A stretch of 64,000 nt of DNA from an uncultured Saprospiraceae bacterium (GTDB lineage: Bacteria; Bacteroidota; Bacteroidia; Chitinophagales; Saprospiraceae). The position numbers and the translations under genes were made by a program. The number at the start of each line of letters is the position of its first letter. Position 1 is the stretch's first letter. Shown one piece after another: positions 1-7,767 of this stretch. The notes beneath the pieces were generated by a model. It had not been told where the DNA came from. It saw only the letters and a list, made by a program, of their open reading frames with translations, and made no database searches. Location: contig CAJQRD010000001.1 in NCBI GenBank assembly GCA_905480605.1, forward strand, positions 1 through 64,000, given 5' to 3'.

Positions 1-390
1 ACCAATTATTACGGAGTTAAAAGAATAGGATTAATTGAGAATTGGCTACATAGTTTCTCGAATATTAGAAATATATGTTGTCATCACGGTAGGCTATGGA
101 ATAGAAGACTTACAACAAGAATATCATTACCCAAAAAGACAAACAATCTGTTTGTAGAAAATAAACACATCCTTGATTACAAGATATATGCTGCCCTGTG
201 TTCGATGGAATATATATTAAGAATCATAAGCCCAAGTAGTACTATCAAATATCGGTTGATCGACCTTATAGATAGTCAACCTTTTTCTCAAGAAAAAGAA
301 ATGGGATTTCCTACAGATTGGAGAGAAGAAGAGTTTTGGAAAGATGATAGACAAACAACAGTAAAAGCTACAAAGACAGAAAAAGGATGA
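1..390 (+). CDS. Abi_2 (AbiD/AbiF) family abortive-infection HEPN protein, 5'-truncated by window edge
   Basis: Frame 1 is open from base 1 to the TGA at 388-390, so the first ATG at 205 is internal and the gene starts outside the window. The 129 visible residues carry two landmarks of the Abi_2 family: RNICCHH followed by RLWNR (residues 24-35), and MGFPTDW near the C-terminus. RNICCH fits the RX4H motif of HEPN ribonucleases, so the active site appears intact. Family members abort phage infection, presumably by RNA cleavage, and AbiF-type proteins are regarded as relatives of Cas13. The stop overlaps the mod start as ATGA, which indicates translational coupling. The N-terminal half, and any upstream non-coding RNA such as those reported for some AbiF loci, cannot be seen. 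Confidence 0.9.
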   Translation, partial: TNYYGVKRIGLIENWLHSFSNIRNICCHHGRLWNRRLTTRISLPKKTNNLFVENKHILDYKIYAALCSMEYILRIISPSSTIKYRLIDLIDSQPFSQEKEMGFPTDWREEEFWKDDRQTTVKATKTEKG

Positions 391-2249
391 CCAACTTATA
401 CAACCATATAAAAGACCTACTATCACAAAACGAAAGCTACTGCAAGGACGGTAAGTTTTTCAAAAATGTAATAGTAGAGGCAGCCTTGCAACTCAATCCA
501 GATTTGCTTAAACTCATCATATCAGATGATAAAGCAAAAGCTCACTTCTTTCAAGAAGTCGAAGGTGTGTTGATATTCGACAAAGTTAAATTCCAGAAAT
601 TCGTCAGTAACAAACAATTTCTACCAGATAGCTTCACAGCATATAAGAACAAGATAGGTCTCACGGCAAATGGCGAATACCTCACAGAGAGCAAAGAAGT
701 TGTACTAGATTTTCCGTACAAGGATTGTGTGCTGGAAGGAGGTCAAACTAAAGAAGACCAAAAGCGTCAAGAAATCTTTTGGAATGAGACTTTAGCTCCT
801 GATGAAATTGATAGATTATTAGATTCAAAGTTATTGACTAATTGGAAGAGATATGATAAGAAAGGTGACAGTATAGTGGATAAACTATCTATAAAGGATA
901 ACCTGGTTTTAAAAGGAAATAATCTATTAGCACTTCACTCACTTCTTAAAGTTTACCGAGGAAGGGTTAAGTTAATTTATATAGACCCACCATACAATAC
1001 AGGTAAAGATGATTTTGGCTATAATGATAGATTCAATCATAGTGCATGGATGACCTTCATTAAGAATCGATTAGAAGTTGCTAAGGAGCTTTTGCATTCT
1101 TCTGGAAGTATTTGGATTAATATCGACGATAATGAATCGCATTATTTAAAGGTCTTAGGTGATTCCGTATTTAAAAGAGAAAATTTTGTTCAAAATATCA
1201 TTTGGCAAAAAAAGTTCTCTCCTCAAAATGATGCTAGGTACTTTTCTGATAACCATGACCACATATTAGTATATGCCAAGAATAAAGCTTCTTGGAAATT
1301 GAACTTATTACCTCGATCTGAAGAAGCAATTAGTAGGTATAAAAATCCCGACAAAGATCCTAGAGGACCTTGGGTGTCAGGAGATTTAACTGTCAAAACA
1401 TATAATAAGGTTTACGACTATCCTATCACAACTCCTTCTGGAAATATAATTAACCCTCCTAAAGGAGTATGCTGGCGAGTAGCAGAAGGTAAGTTTTTTG
1501 ATTTAGTTAAAGACAATAGAGTTTGGTTTGGAAAAGAGGGCTCCAATGTCCCTAGATTAAAACGATTCCTCTCCGACGTTAAGGATGGAACAACACCAAT
1601 TTCCATTTGGCCTCACAGTGAAGTTGGCCACAACCAAGAGGCCAAACAACACATCAATGCGACTTTGGAATCTTCCTTGTTCTCCACACCAAAACCAGAG
1701 AGGTTATTAAATAGAATAATCCATATTGGATCATCAGAGGGTGATATAATTTTAGATTTCTTTGCTGGAAGTGGCACAACAGCTGCAGTTGCCCATAAGA
1801 TGAGCAGACAATTTATTACATGTGAGCAAATGGATTATGTAGAAGACGTGACTATTTCAAGACTAAAGAAAGTATTGGAAGCAGAGCAAGGAGGTGTGAG
1901 TAAAGCTTTAGACTGGAATGGAGGTGGTTCTTTTGTTTATGCAGAACTAGCCGAAAGTAATCAAGCATTTGTAAATGCCATTCAGGATGCAACAACCAAA
2001 GATCAATTATTAGAGATTTGGAGTACAATGAAAGAGACTGGATTTCTAAATTACAATATTGATCCATCTATTATAGATGACAGTATCTCAGAGTTTAAAG
2101 AACTCAATCTTGATGACCAGAAAAGATTCTTGATTTCGACGTTAGACAAAAACCAACTATATATCAACTACTCAGAACGAAACAATAAAGACTATGATAT
2201 AAAGAAGGAAGACATTAAGCTTAGCGAACAATTTTATAATTTGAAATAA
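387..2249 (+). CDS. mod: Type III restriction-modification DNA methyltransferase (Mod), N6-adenine type
   Basis: This 620-residue protein is the modification and target-recognition subunit of a type III R-M system. It methylates one strand of a short asymmetric site using S-adenosylmethionine. Motif IV, DPPYNTG, is at about residues 200-206, and the SAM-binding motif FAGSGTT is at about 459-465. This order is that of beta-class amino-methyltransferases. The stretch between them (roughly 240-430) should contain the target-recognition domain. The ATG at 387 follows an AAAAAGG ribosome-binding site and overlaps the stop of the upstream Abi gene. The 3' end overlaps the beta-flower gene by one base (TAATG). 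Length is normal for Mod and no truncation is seen. The recognition sequence cannot be predicted from sequence alone. Confidence 0.95.
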   Translation: MTNLYNHIKDLLSQNESYCKDGKFFKNVIVEAALQLNPDLLKLIISDDKAKAHFFQEVEGVLIFDKVKFQKFVSNKQFLPDSFTAYKNKIGLTANGEYLTESKEVVLDFPYKDCVLEGGQTKEDQKRQEIFWNETLAPDEIDRLLDSKLLTNWKRYDKKGDSIVDKLSIKDNLVLKGNNLLALHSLLKVYRGRVKLIYIDPPYNTGKDDFGYNDRFNHSAWMTFIKNRLEVAKELLHSSGSIWINIDDNESHYLKVLGDSVFKRENFVQNIIWQKKFSPQNDARYFSDNHDHILVYAKNKASWKLNLLPRSEEAISRYKNPDKDPRGPWVSGDLTVKTYNKVYDYPITTPSGNIINPPKGVCWRVAEGKFFDLVKDNRVWFGKEGSNVPRLKRFLSDVKDGTTPISIWPHSEVGHNQEAKQHINATLESSLFSTPKPERLLNRIIHIGSSEGDIILDFFAGSGTTAAVAHKMSRQFITCEQMDYVEDVTISRLKKVLEAEQGGVSKALDWNGGGSFVYAELAESNQAFVNAIQDATTKDQLLEIWSTMKETGFLNYNIDPSIIDDSISEFKELNLDDQKRFLISTLDKNQLYINYSERNNKDYDIKKEDIKLSEQFYNLK

Positions 2250-2614
2250 TGAAAGAACTTACTTTTTTTGACCAGAAAGGTACGCCTAAAGCATATAGTG
2301 AAGATAGGGAAACTATATACTCATTTTCAGGCACACCACTTGGCTATTTGACAGATACTAACCTTTATCACTTTGATGGTACTCACTTAGGTTGGTTTGA
2401 TAGTGGTTGGATTAGAGATCACAAGGGTAATTGTTTACTTTTTACCGATGAAGCAACTGGTGGTCCATATTTGCCATATAAAGGCTATCTGCCTTATAAG
2501 GGATATAAAAATTACTTACCCTATAAAGGATATAAAGCATATGCACCGTACAGGGCTGTTGATTCTTCATCATGGTCTGAAATTTCATTTGACCATTTCT
2601 TTAAGATTGACTAA
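2249..2614 (+). CDS. 4-fold beta-flower domain protein between mod and res
   Basis: A 121-residue protein with internal near-repeats: FFDQKGTP, YSFSGTPLGYL, YHFDGTHLGWF, then GWIRDHKGNC and TGGP. I recognise this as the 4-fold beta-flower family, whose unusual fold was described from predicted structures. After residue 74 comes a tandem Pro/Lys/Tyr tract (LPYKGY three times, with variants). Other members, as I recall them, have a similar repetitive Lys/Pro tail, and the segment ends in an SWSEISFDHFF motif. No enzymatic residues are evident. It begins on the last base of the mod stop and ends directly before the res GTG, so it is produced with the R-M subunits. A role as accessory or DNA/RNA-binding subunit is inference. 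Its function is unknown. Confidence 0.8.
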   Translation: MKELTFFDQKGTPKAYSEDRETIYSFSGTPLGYLTDTNLYHFDGTHLGWFDSGWIRDHKGNCLLFTDEATGGPYLPYKGYLPYKGYKNYLPYKGYKAYAPYRAVDSSSWSEISFDHFFKID

Positions 2615-5218
2615 GTGAATCTATTTATGAATCAATCATTAAGCAACAAGTTTTCTACCTTAATCGAAGCAGAAGTTATCGAGCTAGAAATTCCTTCCCA
2701 TATTTCTACCAATATCAATCCTGCATTCGAGATACGTCCATATCAGATTGAAGCTTTTGCAAGGTTTGTATACTTTACTGAGGGATACAAAAAAAGAACT
2801 AAGCCATCACAAGTATTATTTCACATGGCTACGGGTAGTGGAAAGACCCTCATAATGGCTGGATGCATCTTGCATCTATACTCGTTAGGTTATCGCAATT
2901 TCATATTCTTTGTCAATAGTTCTACTATCATAGAGAAAACAAAAGATAATTTCTTGAACAGTATTTCGTCTAAGTATTTATTCAATGATACACTTGCCAT
3001 CAGCGATAGCAAAATAGAGATAAAAGCTGTTGATAATTTTGAAGCGGTTAATAGCGACGACATCAATATCGTATTTACTACTATTCAAGGTCTTCATGCA
3101 AGGCTAAATACACCAAGAGAAAACAGCTTAACCTATGAGGACTTTGAATCTCAAAAAATAGTATTACTCTCAGATGAGGCACATCACATCAATGCAGAGA
3201 CTAAGAAAGGCAAGCTAAAGGTATCAGAAGTAGAAGCTGTCACCAGTTGGGAGCAAACAGTTACCAAGATATTCAATGCTAACCCTGACAATTATCTTCT
3301 AGAGTTTACCGCTACGGCTGACTTAGCCAATGTAACAATAGCTGAAAAGTATAATGATAAAATTATCTTCGATTATCCTCTTAAAGAGTTTAGAAAGGAC
3401 TTATACAGCAAAGAAGTAAAACTCCTACAGACAGAGTTGCCAGCATTTGAGCGAGCATTACAAGCGGTGATCATAAGTCAATACCGTAGAAAGGTATTTG
3501 AGCAGAATAGTATTTTAGTGAAACCTGTTATCCTTTTCAAATCTAAGACCATAGCAGAGAGTCAATCATTCTATGAAGAGTTTATCTCTCGTATAGCATC
3601 ATTAAAAGTAGAAGAAGTCAATGCTCTAAATGCCCCCAATTCAGATACTGTTGTTGCTGAGGCTTTTGTATTTTTTGATAAGCACAACGTGACTATTGCT
3701 AATCTAATAACCGAGCTTAAAGTAGATTTTTCCGAATCCAAATGTATCGCTGTTGATAGTAAGAATGATAGTGAAGAAAAACAATTGGTGATCAATAGTC
3801 TAGAAGATGAGGATAATGAATATAGAGCTGTATTTGCAGTAGACAAGTTAAATGAAGGCTGGGACGTTCTAAATTTATTTGACATTGTGAGAATGTACAA
3901 TAGTAGGGATGCTGATCATAAGACTGGCAAAGTTGGAAAGACAACTATGTCGGAAGCTCAGTTGATAGGAAGAGGAGCAAGATATTGTCCTTTTAAAATT
4001 AAAGATGATCAGCCATTATATCAACGGAAATATGATGATGACATTCAACATGAACTAAGGATTTGTGAAGAGCTGTATTATCATGCTACCTATAATCCAA
4101 AATATATATCTGAGCTCAATAAAGCCTTAGAAAAGATTGGACTAAAATCTTCCTCAAGTGTAGAATTGGATTTATTTGTTAAGCCTGAATTTAAAGCAAC
4201 AGATTTTTACAAAAGTGGAATCATCTATGTGAATAGCAGGAAGGCTTATGACAGGAAAGATATTAAGGGCATAAATCCTGTTATAATAAAACATAGAGAG
4301 ATACATCGTATCATGACAGGACAGTCTCAAGAATCTACTGCCTTTAAAGATGAACTTACAATGCAGTCTTCCAGATCCTCAGAATCCTATAAGATCAAAT
4401 CATTTGGGGATAATATAGTTAGGAAAGCTATGTCAAGGCTACCGTTTTTTAAATTCGATACACTACAATACTATTTACCAAACCTTGAATCAGTAACTCA
4501 ATTTATTGAGGATGACAATTATTTAGGCAAGGTTACAATAGACATATCTGGTACAATCCAGCAAGTCAATAATTTATCAGCAAAGATGAAGTTGGATGCT
4601 ACTGTTTCTGCATTAGATCATATTGCTAAAGCCATACCAGGAGTAACTGTTGAGTACAAGGGATCTAAATCTTTTTCTCCTGTTACTATTGCCAAAACAT
4701 TTACAGATAAAACACTTTCTGTTTCTATCGATGGAGAATTTGGTTTAGCTCAAACGGAAACTACAAATACTGATCTTTATTTAGATCTAGCTTTAGAGGA
4801 TTGGTATGCTTTCAATGATAATTATGGAACATCTGAAGAGAAGTACTTAGTAAAATATATTAAGAATGTATATGAGAAATTCAAAGGTAAATACGACTCA
4901 ATATATCTACTAAGAAACGAAAGACACTTCAAGCTTTATTCATTCAGTGATGGTAGAGCTATAGAACCTGATTTTGTATTCTTCCTTCAGAAGAAAAATG
5001 AAACTAAGACAGCCATCTACCAAATATTCATAGAGCCCAAAGGGCAACATCTTATGGAAAACGATAAATGGAAACAAGACTTCTTATTGGAAATAGCTTC
5101 AACTCATGAACTAGAAACAGTATGGGAAAATAAAGACGTCAAGTTAATAGGAATGCAATTCTATAACGAGACTCTAACTAAAACCTACTTCGATGAAGAC
5201 TTAAAACAAATACTATAG
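2615..5218 (+). CDS. res: Type III restriction enzyme Res subunit (SF2 helicase/translocase + PD-(D/E)XK nuclease)
   Basis: An 867-residue restriction subunit. It pairs with Mod, uses ATP to communicate along DNA and cuts near unmethylated sites. Visible motifs are Walker A ATGSGKT (about 72-78), DEAH box (187-190), motif VI QLIGRGARYCPF (about 449-460) and a C-terminal PD-(D/E)XK nuclease with EPDF (784-787) and EPKG (807-810). All key residues are present, so the subunit looks active. Translation may begin at the GTG directly after the preceding stop, or at the ATG at 2627, which would remove four residues. The gap to the Argonaute gene is 15 nt, consistent with one transcript. In standard type III systems res directly follows mod, so the inserted small gene upstream is an addition. 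Confidence 0.95.
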   Translation: MNLFMNQSLSNKFSTLIEAEVIELEIPSHISTNINPAFEIRPYQIEAFARFVYFTEGYKKRTKPSQVLFHMATGSGKTLIMAGCILHLYSLGYRNFIFFVNSSTIIEKTKDNFLNSISSKYLFNDTLAISDSKIEIKAVDNFEAVNSDDINIVFTTIQGLHARLNTPRENSLTYEDFESQKIVLLSDEAHHINAETKKGKLKVSEVEAVTSWEQTVTKIFNANPDNYLLEFTATADLANVTIAEKYNDKIIFDYPLKEFRKDLYSKEVKLLQTELPAFERALQAVIISQYRRKVFEQNSILVKPVILFKSKTIAESQSFYEEFISRIASLKVEEVNALNAPNSDTVVAEAFVFFDKHNVTIANLITELKVDFSESKCIAVDSKNDSEEKQLVINSLEDEDNEYRAVFAVDKLNEGWDVLNLFDIVRMYNSRDADHKTGKVGKTTMSEAQLIGRGARYCPFKIKDDQPLYQRKYDDDIQHELRICEELYYHATYNPKYISELNKALEKIGLKSSSSVELDLFVKPEFKATDFYKSGIIYVNSRKAYDRKDIKGINPVIIKHREIHRIMTGQSQESTAFKDELTMQSSRSSESYKIKSFGDNIVRKAMSRLPFFKFDTLQYYLPNLESVTQFIEDDNYLGKVTIDISGTIQQVNNLSAKMKLDATVSALDHIAKAIPGVTVEYKGSKSFSPVTIAKTFTDKTLSVSIDGEFGLAQTETTNTDLYLDLALEDWYAFNDNYGTSEEKYLVKYIKNVYEKFKGKYDSIYLLRNERHFKLYSFSDGRAIEPDFVFFLQKKNETKTAIYQIFIEPKGQHLMENDKWKQDFLLEIASTHELETVWENKDVKLIGMQFYNETLTKTYFDEDLKQIL

Positions 5219-5233
5219 AAAACACTACCGCCA

Positions 5234-7291
5234 ATGCAACATCTAAAACTCAATATAATACCATTCGAACATATAAATCCATATATCTCAATAAGTATAT
5301 GGAAAGAGGAAACTGATGGAGCATTTAAAATCCATAGATCATTATTTAGTAGAGACTTTTGGAGTGAGTTTTCTTTAGAGTTTTCAGACTACAAGCATTT
5401 GTATGTTTCGTTTTCAGTAGTCGATAGTGCGGATTATATAGAAAGAGTGAGCTTGAATGATAATTTTGGTTTAGCTAAATTCTATACAAATCTTAGAATT
5501 AAAGAATACTTCGAAGGACAAGATGTTATCGCTAGAATAAATTTTATCAAGAATGTTGAAGTATGGATAGCTTATGAAGCATTAAGCGATAATGATTATA
5601 CTTCCTATAAACGATATTCTTTTAAATACCAGTATAGAAGAGTCTCACCTGCAGCGGAGTTATTAGTATCGTTTGACGGTGTTTCAAAAGTATTCAGAAA
5701 GAGTCTCGCTGACATTGATGATATACCAGTAGAAAAATATTCAAGAGTTGTATACAAGACAAAAGTATTCAAATACGACAAGCTAGAAAACGAACAAAAA
5801 CAGAACCTTGAGTTAATATTTCCTTTACTGAATAATGAAATTAAACAGTTTCTCAAGATTCCATTTAAGCTAGGAAGACCAGAAAATAAGTATCCAAAGT
5901 ACTTCAAGTACATTAATGATTTTATTACTACATATCTCATCACTGATACTTTCAAAGAGATAATAGATATTCCAGACCAGGATTATTTATTGACATATCC
6001 AGAAGATCGAGTACTGAATACTGAGTACAAATCTAATTTACTTAGTTTCAATGGTGGTACTGACGTCAACCCTTACAATGGCATTAAGAATAAAGGTCCA
6101 AAAGAGACTTCACCACATAATAAGGTGATCTTCTTTATGATCTTCCACCAAGACGACACGAATGTTGCTAAGCAACTTAACAACGTCATGACCAATGGCA
6201 TAGGTCACTTTAGAGGATTGAAGAATTTTATTAAGCAGCCTTACACAACTGAGCATAACGGTAGTTTAAGGTTTTCTAATGTGGACACATTAATCACAGA
6301 TTTAAAGTCTTTCTTATTGGCAAAAGAGTTTGTAGAAGATGCTAGGTATGTAGCATTATATATTACACCAATTACAAAGTGGGATTCTAATGTTCAGCAC
6401 AGAGAAATATATTTTAAAGTCAAAGAACAATTATTGAAAAGTAAAATTACTTCTCAAGTTATGAGAAGGGAGACTATCATGGATGAGAACTTCAAATACT
6501 CTCTTCCTAATATTGCTGTTGCTCTTCTAGCCAAATTAGACGGTATCCCATGGAGATTAGATAGACGACCTTCAGATGAACTTATAATTGGCATAGGAGC
6601 CTTCTCACCTCAGAAAGCTAAGAGTAAATATTTAGGAAGTGCATTTTGCTTTACTAATGAAGGTAAGTTTCATGGTTTTGATTGCTTTACATCCAATGAA
6701 ACATCTTTACTTGCTCATTCTATCCAGACAGCAATACTACATTATCTTGAAGACCATCAACATGCAACTAGATTAATAATTCATTACTATAAAGACATAA
6801 GCCAGAATGAGATCAAGCCTATCACTGCCATGCTCAGAGAGCTTGGGTTAGATATTCCAGTAGTAGTAATTACCATTAATAAGACCGTGAGTGAAGACAT
6901 TGTAGGATTCGACATTAATAGTCCTCAGCTCATGCCATTCAGTGGTACTATCTTGAAAGTAGGTTATGTTGAATACTTGCTATTTAATAATGCAAGATAT
7001 ACCAGCTGGGGAAAAGAAGTAAAATCATCTATACCAGATAAAGTAAAAGACTATCATTTCCCAATAAAATTATCATTTTATTCTACAGAGGATGATTACT
7101 TCGAAGATCGGAAAGTTGTAGTTAAGTTGATTGATCAAGTATATCAGTTTAGTCGAATGTATTGGAAATCAGTATCACAACAAAACCTACCGGTTACAAT
7201 CAAATATCCTGAGATGGTAGCTCAAATATTTCCTCACTTTGAAGATCCAAAGATTCCTGATTTTGGAAAAACAAATTTATGGTTTTTATAA
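5234..7291 (+). CDS. Prokaryotic Argonaute (long type, degenerate PIWI catalytic site)
   Basis: A 685-residue protein with MID-PIWI architecture from about residue 270 to the end. The MID segment keeps the residues expected for 5'-phosphate guide binding: Y393/K395, Q408 and K434 in ALLAKLDGIPW. PIWI starts at about 449. Where active Argonautes have a catalytic Asp in an IGID-like strand, this one has IGIG (G455). Where they have HRDG it has HYYK (517-520). Target slicing is therefore very unlikely. The C-terminus NLWFL is the hydrophobic tail that packs into the PIWI/MID pocket in this family. The first 270 residues are diverged and should hold N/L1/PAZ-like parts, but I cannot delimit them. 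Inactive long Argonautes elsewhere act as guide-dependent sensors that trigger separate effectors. Here the only neighbours are the type III R-M genes, the beta-flower protein and the HEPN protein. Confidence 0.88.
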   Translation: MQHLKLNIIPFEHINPYISISIWKEETDGAFKIHRSLFSRDFWSEFSLEFSDYKHLYVSFSVVDSADYIERVSLNDNFGLAKFYTNLRIKEYFEGQDVIARINFIKNVEVWIAYEALSDNDYTSYKRYSFKYQYRRVSPAAELLVSFDGVSKVFRKSLADIDDIPVEKYSRVVYKTKVFKYDKLENEQKQNLELIFPLLNNEIKQFLKIPFKLGRPENKYPKYFKYINDFITTYLITDTFKEIIDIPDQDYLLTYPEDRVLNTEYKSNLLSFNGGTDVNPYNGIKNKGPKETSPHNKVIFFMIFHQDDTNVAKQLNNVMTNGIGHFRGLKNFIKQPYTTEHNGSLRFSNVDTLITDLKSFLLAKEFVEDARYVALYITPITKWDSNVQHREIYFKVKEQLLKSKITSQVMRRETIMDENFKYSLPNIAVALLAKLDGIPWRLDRRPSDELIIGIGAFSPQKAKSKYLGSAFCFTNEGKFHGFDCFTSNETSLLAHSIQTAILHYLEDHQHATRLIIHYYKDISQNEIKPITAMLRELGLDIPVVVITINKTVSEDIVGFDINSPQLMPFSGTILKVGYVEYLLFNNARYTSWGKEVKSSIPDKVKDYHFPIKLSFYSTEDDYFEDRKVVVKLIDQVYQFSRMYWKSVSQQNLPVTIKYPEMVAQIFPHFEDPKIPDFGKTNLWFL

Positions 7292-7298
7292 TTATTCT

Positions 7299-7700
7299 AT
7301 GACAGATATATTTAAAATAAAAGAACTCGCATCTACTCCAGTTAGAGTTTTGGTGTATGAATATTTGAACGAACATCAAAAAGCTTTATCATTAAAATAC
7401 ATTGAGTCAGACTTATATGACTTAGACCGTAGTTCAATATTTAGAACACTCAAGACCTTTGTAGACCATAAGATAGTCCATACTATTCATGATGGTTCAG
7501 GCTCAGTCAAATATGCATTATGTCAAGAAGGTTGTAATTGTGACCCTTCTGATTTACATTTTCATTTTTATTGTACTACGTGTGAAGCTACTTATTGTCT
7601 TCTTGATCTTCCAGTTCCTTCGGTCTCTTTACCCACTGGATTTGTTATTTCACAAGCCAATATGGTGCTGAGTGGATTGTGCAATAATTGTAATTCTTAA
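7299..7700 (+). CDS. Fur-family metalloregulator, probably Zur-like
   Basis: I start at the ATG at 7299 (MTDIFKIKEL, 133 residues). An in-frame start at 7239 would overlap the Argonaute gene by 53 bases and add a tail unlike the family. The N-terminal winged helix (to about residue 75) has the DRSSIFRTLKTF recognition-helix signature. The dimerisation half has HFHFYCTTC and a terminal CNNC, giving two CxxC pairs for a structural zinc and the HxH site common in Fur/Zur proteins. The metal is not certain, but downstream genes for a metal-type receptor and a CDF exporter favour zinc. The gene lies 7 nt after the Argonaute stop, so read-through from the defence operon is possible. A palindrome directly downstream may be its operator. 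Confidence 0.87.
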   Translation: MTDIFKIKELASTPVRVLVYEYLNEHQKALSLKYIESDLYDLDRSSIFRTLKTFVDHKIVHTIHDGSGSVKYALCQEGCNCDPSDLHFHFYCTTCEATYCLLDLPVPSVSLPTGFVISQANMVLSGLCNNCNS

Positions 7701-7706
7701 AACCAA

Positions 7707-7721
7707 TGCAATAAAGTTGCA
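7707..7721. promoter_or_regulatory. Candidate Fur/Zur operator (palindrome TGCAA-N5-TTGCA)
   Basis: A perfect inverted repeat with 5-bp arms and 5-bp spacer lies 7 nt after the regulator's stop and 46 nt before the TonB-dependent receptor start. A CCTTTG element (7736-7741) follows at promoter distance, although it is not a perfect -7 box. The same motif with one mismatch occurs at 10834-10848 before the efflux operon. Binding by the neighbouring Fur-family protein is inferred. Confidence 0.5.
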
Positions 7722-7767
7722 CCTAACTAATATGACCTTTGTGTTTTTATAACTAAAGATCAATCAT

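Noticed and set aside
2397-2618. 73-codon frame overlapping the beta-flower gene
   Set aside because: It is an out-of-phase shadow; the 2249-2614 frame has the family motifs and fits the operon junctions.
7239-7298. Upstream start of the Fur-family gene
   Set aside because: The added 20 residues overlap the Argonaute frame and are unlike the family; ATG at 7299 gives a standard N-terminus.
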